Part shown: positions 35,548 through 45,268 of the stretch, one piece after another
Layout of the letters: each line of letters begins with the position of its first letter
Position numbering within the stretch: position 1 is the stretch's first letter
Source: Amycolatopsis acidiphila
GTDB lineage: Bacteria; Actinomycetota; Actinomycetes; Mycobacteriales; Pseudonocardiaceae
Direction of reading: 5' to 3'
NCBI RefSeq assembly: GCF_021391495.1
Contig: NZ_CP090063.1
Span: 2,976,001 to 3,040,000 of the forward strand
DNA length: 64,000 bases
Made by a program: the position numbers and the translations under genes
Notes under the pieces: model-generated
Database searches by the model: none
Told to the model about the DNA's origin: nothing
Seen by the model: only the letters and a program-made list of their open reading frames with translations

Positions 35548-37067
35548 ATGCCATTCAACCTCCTGACCCGCGCCCCGGCTCCAAGCGTCTCGCAGCGCGG
35601 CCTGCTCGTGGTCATGTGCGCCTGCGTCGTGCTCGTCGTCGGGATGGTCGCCGCGATCAACCTCGCCGTCCCGATGCTCGCCGCGAGCGCACTGCACCCG
35701 TCCGCGTCGGCACTGGTCTGGATCGTCGACACCTATGTGATCTTCTTCGCCTGCCTGGTGATTCCCGGCGGGGCCGCGGGGGATCGGTTCGGGCGCAAGG
35801 GTGTCCTGCTGACCGGCCTGGCGCTGTTCGCCGCGGGGGCGCTGATGTCGGCGGTCGCGCCGGACCTCGTTCTCCTGCTCGCCGGCCGGGCGGTGACGGG
35901 CGTCGGCGCCGCCGCGGTGCTGCCCAACACGCTCGCCGTCCTGCTGCACGCCGTCCCCGCCGAACGCAAGGGCGCGACGATCGCGGCCTGGGCGTCGATG
36001 ACCGGTATCGGCGGGGTCGTCGGCAACGCCGGCGGCGGGGCGGTCCTCTCCGGCGGTTCGTGGCGCTGGTTGTTCGCCGCCACAGTCCCGGTTTCGCTGG
36101 TTCTCGCCGCGCTCGCCGGACGCTTCGCGCCGGTGTCGCCGCGCCATGACCGCCGCCTCGACCCGCTCGGCGCGGTGCTGTTCGTCGCCGCGTCGGTCGC
36201 GCTGCTGCTCGGCATCGTGCAGGGCCCGGAGGCCGGCTGGGGCAGCGTGCTGGTGGTCGCCGGGTTCGCCTGCTCCGCCGTGCTGTTCGCGGTGTGGACG
36301 TTCGTCGAGCTGCGGGCCGAACACCCGCTGCTCGATCCCCGGCTGTTCCGGGTCGCGGGCCTGCGCGGCGCCTGTCTCGGCATGACCGCGGTGTTCTTCG
36401 GCATGTTCGCGCTGTTCTACGTCAACGCGTCGTTCCTGCAGTACGGCAAGGGATTCGGCGTACTGTGGACGGGCCTCGGGATCATCCCGCTGACCGTCCC
36501 GGTCGTCCTGGGCGCACGACACGTCGGGCGTCTCTCACAGCGAATCGGCCTCGACGCCACCATCGCCCTCGCGTTCGTGTTCGTCGGCGGCGGTTTGCTC
36601 GGACTGTCCACAAGCGACACGCAGACGCCGTACCCCGGATACGCCGCGTGGCTCGTCGTGACCGGAGCCGGGGTGACGCTGGCGCTGCCGACGCTCTCCG
36701 GCGTCATCGCGGGCTCGCTGCCGCCGGCCCAGGCCGGGGTCGGCACCGGCCGCAGGCGACCACCCGCGAGTTCGGCAGCGCACTCGGTGTCGCGGTCATC
36801 GGCAGCGTGCTCACCGCACGGTTCGCCGCCGCGCTGCCACCGGACATCCGCTCCGGTTGCGATCCGCACACCGTGGCCCAGGCACTCGCCGCGCCCACCC
36901 CCGGCCGCGCCCAGGACGTCGTGACGGCGTTCGTCTCGGGCACGGACGCCGGACTGCGGGTGGTGGGCGTGACCGTGCTCGTGCTCGGCGGGCTCGTCGT
37001 ACTGCAGTCACTGCTGTCCCGCGCATCCCGTGGCGGAACTGGCAGAGACCGGGATTTCGGTAGGTGA
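35548..37067 (+). pseudogene. MFS drug exporter (DHA2-like, 14 helices), frameshifted near 3' end
   Basis: EmrB/QacA-type transporter of about 506 residues. The open frame from ATG 35548 covers helices 1-13 (motif A as GDRFGRKGVLLTG, motif C-like region GVGAAAVLPNTLAV) to AQAGVGTG, then shifts. The rest (QATTREFGSALGVAVIGSVL to the end) is in another frame. Inserting one base, most simply a T between 36751 and 36752 to give GTGLQATTREFG, rejoins them. It is either a recent mutation or a base-call error. Regulated by the divergent LysR. Confidence 0.85.
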
Positions 37068-37109
37068 GTACTGACCTCGGCAGCCTGGCGGGGCGCGCGA
37101 CGCGGACAG

Positions 37110-38300
37110 TCAGCGGCCGCCGGCCGGCCTTCTGCCGCGCTCGGCCAGTCGCACGTGGTCGCGGCGACCTCGGCCGCGGGTCAACCGGCCCCGGCGACCG
37201 CGGAGGGCCATGGCGGGCACCAGTTCTTCGTCGAAGACGCCGGGCACGATCCGCTCCGCGGACAGCTGCCCCGCGGCGACACCGGCGAGCGCCTCCGCGG
37301 CCGCCAGCTGGATCCCGGTCGTGACGGTGGGGGCCCCGGAGTCGAGCAGGCCACGGAACACGCCGGGGAACGCGAGCACGTTGTTGATCTGGTTGGGATG
37401 GTCGCTGCGGCCCGTCGCGACGACCTCCGCGTGCTCGGCCGCGGCGCGCGGATCGACTTCGGGCTCGGGATTGGCCAGTGCGAACACGATCGCCCGGTCC
37501 GCCATCCGCGCGAGGTCGGCGCCGTCGAGGATGCCGCCCACGCTGACCCCGACGAACACGTCGGCGCCCTCGAGCGCGTCGCGCAGCTCACCGCTGCGGC
37601 GCCCGGTGTTCGCGTGCTCGGCCAGCCACCGCTTCTCGCCGTCGAGATCGCGATCCGGATGCAGCACGCCGGAGCTGTCGCACACCACGATCCCGTCGTC
37701 CCGGTATCCGGCTTCGAGCAGCAGGCGGGCGATGGCGCTGCCCGCGGCACCGGCGCCGGAGATCACCACGGTGGTGTTCGCCGGCTTGCGTTCGGTGAGC
37801 CGTAGCGCACCGTGCAGGGCGCCGAGCACCACGATCGCGATGCCGTGCTGGTCGTCGTGGAAGACCGGCACGTCCAGCTCGTCCCGCAGCCGTCGTTCGA
37901 TCTCGAAGCAGCGCGGCGCGGCGATGTCCTCCAGGTTGATCGCGCCGAACGAGGTGGCGAGGTCGCGCACCGTCCGGATGAGATCCTCCGGGTCGCGGCT
38001 GAGCGGGCAGATCGGCCACGCGTCGACGTCGGCGAACCGCTTGAGCAGAGCCGCCTTGCCCTCCATCACCGGCAGGGCCGCGGCAGGCCCCTGGTCGCCC
38101 AGCCCGAGCAGCGCCGAACCATCGGACACGATGGCCACCGAGTTCGCCTTCACCGTCTCGCGGCGCAGTGCGGCGGGATCCTCTGCCACGCGCTGGGCCT
38201 GCTCCGCCACGCCTGGCGTGTAATGCCGTGACAGGTCGTCCGGATTGTCCAGACCGACCCGGACCGCGGTCTCGATCTTGCCCCGACTGTGCTGCGCCAT
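37110..38300 (-). CDS. NAD(P)-dependent malic enzyme
   Basis: Bacterial short-form malic enzyme, decarboxylating malate to pyruvate. The N-terminal domain has SRHYTPGVAEQAQRVAEDP, the tyrosine and VKANSVAIVSDGSALLGLGD; the metal/catalytic VFHDDQHGIA and the Rossmann motif VVISGAGAAGSAIARLLLEAG follow, then NPEPE and NQINNVLAFPGVFRG. The last 30 residues are Arg-rich and unlike the family. One extra base near 37200-37204 would explain this; the corrected frame ends MALAVAGAG at the stop 37181-37183. A probable small frameshift near the end, likely not inactivating. Confidence 0.88.
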   Translation of the reverse strand: MAQHSRGKIETAVRVGLDNPDDLSRHYTPGVAEQAQRVAEDPAALRRETVKANSVAIVSDGSALLGLGDQGPAAALPVMEGKAALLKRFADVDAWPICPLSRDPEDLIRTVRDLATSFGAINLEDIAAPRCFEIERRLRDELDVPVFHDDQHGIAIVVLGALHGALRLTERKPANTTVVISGAGAAGSAIARLLLEAGYRDDGIVVCDSSGVLHPDRDLDGEKRWLAEHANTGRRSGELRDALEGADVFVGVSVGGILDGADLARMADRAIVFALANPEPEVDPRAAAEHAEVVATGRSDHPNQINNVLAFPGVFRGLLDSGAPTVTTGIQLAAAEALAGVAAGQLSAERIVPGVFDEELVPAMALRGRRGRLTRGRGRRDHVRLAERGRRPAGGR

Positions 38301-38339
38301 GACATCCGGCTACCCACGGTGCGGGCCGCCGTAACCCCG

Positions 38340-38368
38340 GGGGCCCACGACGACGTCGCGTGGGCCCC
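38340..38368 (-). terminator. Hairpin terminator of the hemerythrin gene
   Basis: A perfect 10-base inverted repeat (GGGGCCCACG with CGTGGGCCCC) and a 9-base loop, starting 12 bases past the stop of the minus-strand gene ending at 38381. No T run, as often in high-GC actinomycetes. Confidence 0.6.
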
Positions 38369-38380
38369 TGAGGACGCTCC

Positions 38381-38944
38381 CTAGCCCTTGTGCTTGCTCA
38401 GCGCGTCCCGCAGGCGGTCGATCAGGCCGGCACCGGGGTCGAGGATCAGGTTGGCCGGGGGCCGGTCGGGGGCCCCGGGGTGCGGGCGCGTCGGCGCGAT
38501 CTTCTTGGCGCGCGTCACCTTCTCGCCCAGATCGCGCAGCTCCTCCGGGCTGCAGGCCTGCTGGAGCTTCGGCAGCAGGTCTTCCTCCTCGTCCTTGATG
38601 TGGTGACGGATGTCCCGCATCAGCTCGCCCAGCAACCGGTCGAACTCCGGATCGGTCGCGGGCACGCCCTCGAGCTGCTTCATCACCTGTTCGGCTTCGG
38701 CGTGCTCCTCGATCTCGTGGTCGGCCAGCTCGTCGCCGTCGTCGAGGTGGCGGCGGGCGGCCGGGTACATGAACTGCTCCTCGGCGACCGAGTGGCGCAC
38801 CAGCTCGGTGATGACGTGGTCGGCGAGGTCGCGCCGGTGCTCGGGGGTGCCCCGGCCGGACTCCAGCTCGGTGAACATCTGCTCGACCTCGCGGTGGTCC
38901 TTGGTGATGACGGCGATGAGGTCGGTCTGCTCGGTGGTGGTCAT
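38381..38944 (-). CDS. Hemerythrin HHE domain protein
   Basis: A 187-residue cytoplasmic protein. The HHE metal ligands of a diiron four-helix bundle are seen in TKDHREVEQMF, RHSVAEEQFMYPAARRH, DHEIEEHAEAEQVMKQL and DIRHHIKDEEEDLLPKL. A C-terminal Pro-rich tail follows. Actinobacterial relatives are stress-linked oxygen/NO-responsive proteins. The ATG at 38944 is the start of the conserved region. No operon partner. Confidence 0.92.
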   Translation of the reverse strand: MTTTEQTDLIAVITKDHREVEQMFTELESGRGTPEHRRDLADHVITELVRHSVAEEQFMYPAARRHLDDGDELADHEIEEHAEAEQVMKQLEGVPATDPEFDRLLGELMRDIRHHIKDEEEDLLPKLQQACSPEELRDLGEKVTRAKKIAPTRPHPGAPDRPPANLILDPGAGLIDRLRDALSKHKG

Positions 38945-39012
38945 GGCAGCTCCGTTCGCGGGAATGGGACGCACTCGTGCTACCCGCTCGGCGCCGCGTC
39001 AACCGGCCATGG

Positions 39013-40032
39013 TCAGCTCAGCTTGACGGCCGCAGCGTGGAACTCGCGTCGTACCCGCTCGATGCCGGTGCCGGTGCGGACCGGGTGCACGCGGTTGGTC
39101 AGCAGCACGAAGTAGCGCCCGGCATCGGGATCGACCCACAGGCTGGTGCCGGTGAACCCGGTGTGCCCGTAGGAGCGCGGGCCGAGGTCGGTGCCGACGG
39201 GGGAGCCGGGCACGTCCAACCCCTGCCAGGCCAGGCCGCGCCGAAGGGCCAGGCCTTCGGTCTGCGTCGCCGTCATCGCCTCGTGGGTCCGCGGTTTCAG
39301 CAGCGGCGCCGCGCCGCCCGTGAGCACGCTGCCGAGCTTCTCCAGGTCGGCGAGCGTGCCGAACAGCCCCGCGTGCCCGCAGATCCCGCCGAGCACCACG
39401 GCGTTCTCGTCGTGCACCTGCCCGCGCACGACCCGGCCGCGCCACGGGCAGTTCTCGGTGGCGACCGCTCGTTCGGTGTCGGCGGGGGTGAAGCCGGTGG
39501 CGGTCATCCCGGCCGGCCCGGTGACGAGCCCGGCGACGAGCCGGTCGAGCGGGGCGCCCCCGGCGGCCTCGGCGATCAGGCCGAGCACGATGAAGCCCTG
39601 CGAGGAGTACTCCACCCGGGTGCCCGGCATCGTCCTCAGTGGACCGACGCGAATCGCGTCCAGGAGCGCTTCCCTGGTCGGATGCTCACGGTAGAGCGGC
39701 GTCCCGCCGGGGAGCCCGGACGTGTGGGTGAGCAGCTGCCGGACGGTGATGCCCGCCTTCTCCCGCCACGCGGGGAGGTAGTCGGTCACCCGCGCGTCGA
39801 TCTCGATCGCGCCGCGGTCGGCGAGTGCCATCACCGCGAGCCCGATGATCGGCTTGGTCACCGAGGCCAGGTCCCACAGGGAGTCCTCCCCGACGGGCGG
39901 GCCTTCCCAGGCGCGGGTGCCGAGCAGGCCGCGGTCGAGCACTCCGTCGGCGGTGCCCACCGACCAGGCGGCGGCCGAGAAGACCCTGTCCTCGCGCGCG
40001 TTCGCCAGCAGGGCCGCCGGTTCACCCGCCAC
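39013..40032 (-). CDS. Beta-lactamase-family serine hydrolase (class C/DD-peptidase-like)
   Basis: A 339-residue serine hydrolase. The SxxK motif is seen as LASVTKPIIG and the tyrosine motif YSS in RVEYSSQGF; the KTG equivalent is YGHTGFTGTS. No signal peptide is evident, so it is probably cytoplasmic. Such enzymes act as esterases or D-amino-acid amidases. The GTG start overlaps the end of the IclR gene, so the regulator and hydrolase form an operon. Confidence 0.9.
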   Translation of the reverse strand: MAGEPAALLANAREDRVFSAAAWSVGTADGVLDRGLLGTRAWEGPPVGEDSLWDLASVTKPIIGLAVMALADRGAIEIDARVTDYLPAWREKAGITVRQLLTHTSGLPGGTPLYREHPTREALLDAIRVGPLRTMPGTRVEYSSQGFIVLGLIAEAAGGAPLDRLVAGLVTGPAGMTATGFTPADTERAVATENCPWRGRVVRGQVHDENAVVLGGICGHAGLFGTLADLEKLGSVLTGGAAPLLKPRTHEAMTATQTEGLALRRGLAWQGLDVPGSPVGTDLGPRSYGHTGFTGTSLWVDPDAGRYFVLLTNRVHPVRTGTGIERVRREFHAAAVKLS

Positions 40033-40852
40033 CTGTCACCAGCCGCATCGCCGGGGCACCGTCGACGAGCGAGGCGGAGACCCGATTCGCCGCCTCGGCG
40101 ACCAGCGGGCCGAGCACCTTGGTGTTCTCCAGGCTGAGGGTGAACGTCAGCCCGGACACGCTGATCGCACCGGCGACCTGGCCGAGCCCGTCCAGCACGG
40201 GAGCGGCGACACAGCGCACGTGCGGCTCGTTCTGCTCGTCGTCCACGAGATAGCCCTGCTTGTCCAGTTTGGCCAGTTCCCGGCGGATCTTCGCGGGATC
40301 GGTGAGCGTGCGCGGCGTCCGGGCCGCCAGCGGGCCGGCGAGGATCGCGGCGACCTCGGCCTCGGGCAGCCGGGCGAGCATCGCGCGGCCGACGCCGGTG
40401 CAGTGCAACGGCACCTCGCCGCCGACGTGGGAGTTCATCCGGTACGCCTGCTCGGGCTCGACCTTCTCGACGTAGACCGCGTGGTCGTCGTGGCGGACGG
40501 CGTAGTGCACGGTGTGCCCGGTCCGCCGCTGCAGCTCCGCGAGCACGGGTCGGGTGAAGCGGGTGGCGTGGCTGCCGGACAGCACGGCGGCCGACAGGCC
40601 CAGCAGCCGCGGGCCCACGTCGTACTGGCCGCTCCCGGCGCCGACCGCGAAACCCGCCTCCGCCATGGTCTGCAGCATCCGGTGCGCGGTGGGTTTCGGC
40701 AGCTCGCACTGCTTCGCGAGATCCGCGAGCCGATGCGGGCCCCCGGGCCGCGACAGGGCTGTGAGCACCTCGAGCGCCTTGCCGACCGCGCCGCGGGCGT
40801 CGGTGTTACGCGCCTGTTTCGGTCCCTCCGGACCGTTGACAGCCCTTTCCAT
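40022..40852 (-). CDS. IclR-family transcriptional regulator
   Basis: A 276-residue regulator. The N-terminal HTH (HRLADLAKQCELPKPTAHRM) and C-terminal effector domain (VEKVEPEQAYRMNSHVGGEV; CTGVGRAMLARLPEAEV; VRCVAAPVLDGLGQVAGAIS) are intact. The ATG is at 40852. The same frame stays open upstream through to the amidohydrolase gene without a stop codon, discussed as a separate finding. It is coupled to the serine hydrolase downstream and probably governs the amidohydrolase-transporter block as well. Confidence 0.92.
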   Translation of the reverse strand: MERAVNGPEGPKQARNTDARGAVGKALEVLTALSRPGGPHRLADLAKQCELPKPTAHRMLQTMAEAGFAVGAGSGQYDVGPRLLGLSAAVLSGSHATRFTRPVLAELQRRTGHTVHYAVRHDDHAVYVEKVEPEQAYRMNSHVGGEVPLHCTGVGRAMLARLPEAEVAAILAGPLAARTPRTLTDPAKIRRELAKLDKQGYLVDDEQNEPHVRCVAAPVLDGLGQVAGAISVSGLTFTLSLENTKVLGPLVAEAANRVSASLVDGAPAMRLVTGGG

Positions 40853-40876
40853 GCGGCCTAGCTTAGCGCAATCAGA

Positions 40877-40891
40877 TTCCATGTGGCGGAA
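40877..40891 (-). promoter_or_regulatory. Candidate IclR operator
   Basis: TTCC-N7-GGAA, an inverted repeat 25 bases upstream of the IclR ATG, with a related ATGGCGAAA half-site at 40903-40911. The form is compatible with IclR autoregulation, though I only infer it. Confidence 0.4.
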
Positions 40892-41003
40892 CTCTATGTC
40901 ATATGGCGAAACGTCAGGAAGGAGCCGAGGGCCTTGGCCAGATCCCGCCTGTCGCGCCGGGACGCGGGCGACCTCACCGGTCGACAGCAGGGTGTATAAC
41001 GTC

Positions 41004-42220
41004 CTATTCGGTGCCGCCTCCTCGCGGTCGGCCACGTGCACGGCTCGGCCGTCCTGGTAGACGGCGAGGACCCGCTTTCCCAGGTCCCGCACGTCGAGCG
41101 GGTCGCCGTCGACGATGACGAGGTCCGCGCGTTTGCCCGGGGTCAGCGAACCCAGGCTGCTCTCCAGGCCCATCAGCTCGGCGGCCGACAGGGTGGCGGC
41201 GTGCAGGGCGTCGGCGGGGGTCAGGCCCTGCTCGACGAGGAGCTCCAGCTCCAGGAGGTTCTCCCCGTGCGGGTAGAGCGGCGCGTCGGTGCCCATCGCG
41301 ATCCGGACCCCGGCCTCGACGGCCCGCCGCACGCTGTCGTCGGTGCGTTCCTGATCTTCTCGACGATGTGCCCGGGTAGCCGGCTCCGGCTTCGACCGCC
41401 TGGCGCAGGCCGACTCCCGCGCTGAGCGCGGCACCAGCCAGGTGCCGCGCTCGGCCATCATCGCCAGCGTCTCGTCGTCCAGGAAATGACCGTGCTCGAT
41501 CGAGCGGACTCCGTTGCGCACGGCCGCTTTCGCGCCGTCGCCGTGTGCGTGCGCCATCACGTGCAGTCCCGCCGCCGACGCCTCGGCGACCATCATCGCG
41601 ATCTCGTCATCCCGGAAGTGCGGGATCTTCGGCCCGGCACCGCTGGAGACGACGCCACCGCCGGTGGCGACCTTGATGACGTCGGCGCCGGCCCGCACGA
41701 GCTCCCGGATCTTGCGGCGGATCTCCTCCGGGCCGTCGACGATCACCGGCGGGCGGCCGGGATGCGGTGGCAGCAGGTCCACCACACAGGTCGAGGGCCA
41801 CCACGGGTCGCCGTGGCCCCCGGTCTGACTCAGCATGTTCAGCGAGATCTGCATGCGCGGCCCCGGGATGAGCCCGCGTTCCTGCGCGACCCGCATGCCG
41901 AGGTCCGCACCCGCCGCGTCGCGGACCGTCGTGATGCCGGCGGCGAGGGTTTTCGCCATGTTCAGGGCACCTTCGTAGAACTGCAGCGAAAACGGCTGCT
42001 GCGCGCTCTCGAACAGGTCCGACCCGGTCATGGTCAGGTGCACGTGGCAGTCGATCAGCCCGGGCAGCACGCCGCGGCCGGTGCAGTCGACCTCCTCGTC
42101 GCCGTCGAGGCCGGTGCCGACGTCGGCGACCCGGCCGTCTTCGACCACCACGTCGGCGGGACCGGCGGACCGGGACGCCGGGTCGAACACGACGCCGCCA
42201 CGGAAGACGGTGCGCTTCAT
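41004..42220 (-). pseudogene. Metal-dependent amidohydrolase with three compensating one-base losses
   Basis: Prolidase/imidazolonepropionase-like amidohydrolase of about 400 residues. Visible are the metal site LIDCHVHL, VIKVATGGG with the bridging lysine, HVMAHAHGD, SIEHGHFL and IAMGTDAP. Between GTWLVP and RTDDSVRRAVEAG the protein turns into Arg/Ser/Ala-rich nonsense. Restoring one base near each of 41428, 41372 and 41350 recovers TLSAGVGLRQAVEAGAGYPG and then HIVEKIRERTDDS. The three losses cancel, so the frame reopens. The end is also unclear: the frame has no stop before the IclR gene, while a neighbouring frame stops at 41004. Confidence 0.8.
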
Positions 42221-43443
42221 CGCCGACCTCCGATCGCGGCTTCCAGCCCCGTGTCCACAGTGGACTTGTCTCGATCGGCCTGCCTGCGGATGAGCGGGGC
42301 GAAGGTGAACAGGATCAGGGCGATGACGACGGCACCCCCGCCGAGCGCGCCGAAGTAGCCTGCTGCCGAGTCCGCGTTGTAGAACTTCACCAGCTGGGCG
42401 CCGATTCCCTGTCCCGCGGCGTTGGAGGACAGCCACAGCCCCATCGTCTGGGTGGCGAACGCGGCGGGCGCCAGCCGCGCCGTCGCGGACAGCCCGATGG
42501 GGGACAGGCACATCTCGCCGACGGTGACCACCGCGAGGCTGCCGGCCAGCCAGAGCGGGTTGGTCTGGCCCGGATGCAGCGCCGGCGCCACGAGCATCAG
42601 GTACGACAGCCCCGCGATCGCCAGCCCGGCCGCGAACTTGTGGGCCGTCGAAGGCGAGCGGGGCGAGCGGTCGAGCCGCAGCCAGATGACCGCGAACAAC
42701 GGGGTCAGGATGATCAGCACCAGCGACCCGACCGACTGGAACCAGGAGGCCGGCATGGTGAACCCGAAGGCGTTGAGGTCGGTGCTCTCGTCCGCGTACT
42801 GCGCGTTGACCGTCGCGCCCTGTTCCTGGATGCACCAGAACGCGACGGCGGCGACGAACATCGGGATGTAGCCACGGACCCTGGCGCGTTCGGCCGCGGT
42901 CGTGCGCTTGCTGTGCAGCATGACGGTGAAGTAGCCGATGGGCAGCGCGATCGCGAGCACGCTGATGGCGTTCACGATCCCGCCCCCGTCGAGGAGCCCC
43001 GTGCCGACGGTCACCGCGACGACCGCGATGAGAACGGCGATGCCGGCGAGGACCGCGATCAGCCGCGACCGCGGAACTTCGCTCAACCGCAACGGGTTCT
43101 TGAGCTTGCCGCTGAGCGGGCTGAGGTGGCGCTGGGTGCGGACGTAGACGACGAGGCCGAGCACCATGCCGACCGCGGCGATGCCGAACCCCAGGTGGTA
43201 GTCGTACTTCTGCCCCACGGTGCCGACGACGAGCGGTGCGAGCACCGCGCCGACGCTGATGCCCATGTAGTAGATGCTGAACCCGGAGTCGCGCCGCGGG
43301 TCGTCCTTGGCGTAGAGGTCGCCCACCGACGACGAGATCGTGGGCTTGAGCAGGCCCGTGCCGATGGCAATGAAGATCATCGACGCGAACAGCGCGCCGG
43401 CACCGGCCGGGATCGCCAGGCAGGACGCCGCCGAGCTGCGCAC
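42217..43443 (-). pseudogene. POT/PTR2 peptide:proton symporter lacking its N-terminus
   Basis: Proton-dependent oligopeptide transporter. The family motif IFIAIGTGLLKPTISSSVGD and the downstream DSGFSIYYMGISVGAVLAP and FWCIQEQGATVNAQYAD are intact up to the C-terminus. The first about 110-120 residues (helices 1-3 with the ExxER motif) are missing: similarity stops at LAIPAGAG near 43410 where the sequence becomes that of a truncated Lrp-type regulator on the other strand. Its stop overlaps the amidohydrolase start, so the two would form a peptide-uptake and hydrolysis operon. Confidence 0.85.
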
Positions 43444-44044
43444 CGCCGACGTCGAGGCGTTCGCCCGCGGCCTCGCGCGCGTCCAGGCCGTGCCGGGTAT
43501 CCGCGCGGTCCAGGCGATGACCTACCTGCGCATCTGGAAGGACCCGTACTTCCCGCCCGGCCCGCTGGAGAGCCCCGGCCCGCTCGCCCGCATCGAGCTC
43601 GATGCCTCCGACCACGCGCTGCTCGCACACCTGCGGGTCGACGGCCGCGCCTCGTTCGCCGAGCTCGCCAGCGTGACGGGGCTTTCCCCCGGCGCGACCC
43701 GTGTCCGGGTGCTGCGCCTGCTCGACGCCGGCGTGGTCCACGTCGGTGCGCTGGTCCGGCTCAACCCGCTGAGCCGGACCTACACGATGGGCTTCGCGCT
43801 GAACTTCACCGGCGACGCCGAGCCGGTCGCCAGGAAGGTCGTCGCCCTGGACGAGGTCGACTGCCTCGCGACCGGGGTCGGCTGGTGCAACGGGATCGGC
43901 ACCATCCGGGCCGGTTCGCTCGACGACGTGCTCGCCACGCTGGAACGGCTGCGCGGCCTGCCGGGCGTGCGGACCGTCGAGGCGTGGACGCACCTGCGGG
44001 CGATCAAGGAGGAGAACGACCGCGCGATGCCGCTGGCCGGGTAA
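43424..44044 (+). pseudogene. Two-unit Lrp/AsnC regulator lacking its N-terminal half
   Basis: This is the C-terminal about 206 residues of a long Lrp/AsnC-type regulator. The visible part starts within the first ligand-binding half (LRTADVEAFARGLARVQAVP), then has a second HTH (DASDHALLAHLRVDGRASFA; TGLSPGATRVRVLRLLDAGV) and a second ligand-binding half ending DRAMPLAG. The first HTH and promoter are missing at the junction with the POT gene. There is no credible start codon before the homology begins. Confidence 0.82.
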
Positions 44045-44123
44045 GGCGCTTTTCCGCGCGCTGTCGAATCGGCCGGTGCCCACTCGACGTGTCGGTGACA
44101 GAGGCGAGTGGGAGGACAGAGCG

Positions 44124-44477
44124 ATGAACACCAACCTGCTGACCCGGATCGCGCTGACCGACGCGCTCGTGGCCGAGGACAACGCCGAGGAGAGCGGCTT
44201 CCTGGACGCGCTCGACCGGATCACCTGCCCGCTGCACCGGCGGTGGGTACACCAGTGCTGCCACAGCGACTCGCACGTCAGCCGGGTGAGCGGGCACCGC
44301 TGGTGCCGTCCCTGCGGGCGCGTGCTGGAGGTCGCCGTCGACGAGGTTCGCGCCACGGTGGCACTGCGCTGTCCCAAATGCCACCGCGGCGCGCGCACCC
44401 GCGCGGACGCGCAGCTGGTCGCGGCCTGCGAAGCCAGCCTCGCGGCGGCGCGCCACCCGCTTCGCCGCGCCGCCTGA
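44124..44477 (+). CDS. Cysteine-rich zinc-ribbon-like protein, unknown
   Basis: A 117-residue protein starting MNTNLLTRIALTDALVAEDN after a GGGAGGAC ribosome binding site. The middle holds a Cys/His-rich part (CPLHRRWVHQCCHSDSH, then HRWCRPCGR) and a C-terminal CPKCHRGARTR, enough for one or two zinc sites. I do not know the family. A DNA/RNA-binding role is possible but unproven. Confidence 0.7.
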   Translation: MNTNLLTRIALTDALVAEDNAEESGFLDALDRITCPLHRRWVHQCCHSDSHVSRVSGHRWCRPCGRVLEVAVDEVRATVALRCPKCHRGARTRADAQLVAACEASLAAARHPLRRAA

Positions 44478-44665
44478 ACCCGGCCTGGTGCCTCCGGCCC
44501 GCACGCTCATCGGCCGGTCCTCCAGAAACGTGTCCTGAAAACCAGCACGCTTCCGGATGTCGAGAACGTGCAGCCGGCTCCGTCCCAGCGACACCAGCGA
44601 CCACGACGGGCCGCGCGGGGCATCGGTCGCGTCACGTTCGCGAAAACGACTCAGGAGGGACCACC

Positions 44666-45163
44666 ATGCACCAGAACGAGATCACCGAGGTTCTGAACCG
44701 CCCGCTCAGCCGGGAACTGCTGGCCCGCGACCTGACCCGCCTGGCCTATGTCGCCAAGGACGGCACACCCCGCAACGTCCCGATCGGGTTCACCTGGAAC
44801 GGCGCGGAGATCGTCATGTGCACCACGAAGAACGCCCCGAAACTGCCGGCTCTGCGCGAGAACCCGGCGGTCGCGCTGACGATCGACACCGAGGTGCACC
44901 CGCCGAAGATCCTGCTCATCCGCGGCCGGGCCGAGCTGGACGTCGTCGACGGCATCCCGGACGAGTACCTCCAGCTGAACGGCAGCTATGAGATGACGCC
45001 CGAACAACGGGTCGAGTGGGAGGCGGAGGTGCGTTCGCTCTACGACGGCATGGTCCGGATCGTGGTGACCCCGGCGTGGGCGAAGCTCATCGACTTCGAG
45101 ACGACGCTGCCGAGCCCGGTCGAGGAGCTGGTCCGGCAGCGGGACGAGCGCCAGCGCGCCTGA
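44666..45163 (+). CDS. Pyridoxamine 5'-phosphate oxidase-like flavin/F420-binding protein
   Basis: A 165-residue split-barrel protein. The fold pattern is seen in LTRLAYVAKDGTPRNVPIGF, TKNAPKLPALRENPAVALTI and ILLIRGRAELDVVDGIPDEY. Actinobacteria use such proteins with FMN or F420. The ATG follows CAGGAGGGA. Separate from its neighbours by 188 bases upstream and 105 downstream. Confidence 0.87.
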   Translation: MHQNEITEVLNRPLSRELLARDLTRLAYVAKDGTPRNVPIGFTWNGAEIVMCTTKNAPKLPALRENPAVALTIDTEVHPPKILLIRGRAELDVVDGIPDEYLQLNGSYEMTPEQRVEWEAEVRSLYDGMVRIVVTPAWAKLIDFETTLPSPVEELVRQRDERQRA

Positions 45164-45268
45164 GCGCCTGCAAGCCCGCCGGAAAAAGTCGCGGTGGGAT
45201 GTCGAGATCCCGAGCGCGGCCCGGTCCCCCCAGTGAACAATCACCCGTACCACACCAAGGAGAACACG

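Noticed and set aside
40022..44398. A 1458-codon open frame on the minus strand
   Set aside because: Only 40022-40852 (IclR) and the amidohydrolase part are real; the upstream rest overlaps the POT and Lrp genes and is Arg/Gly/Ala/His-rich, a shadow caused by high GC.
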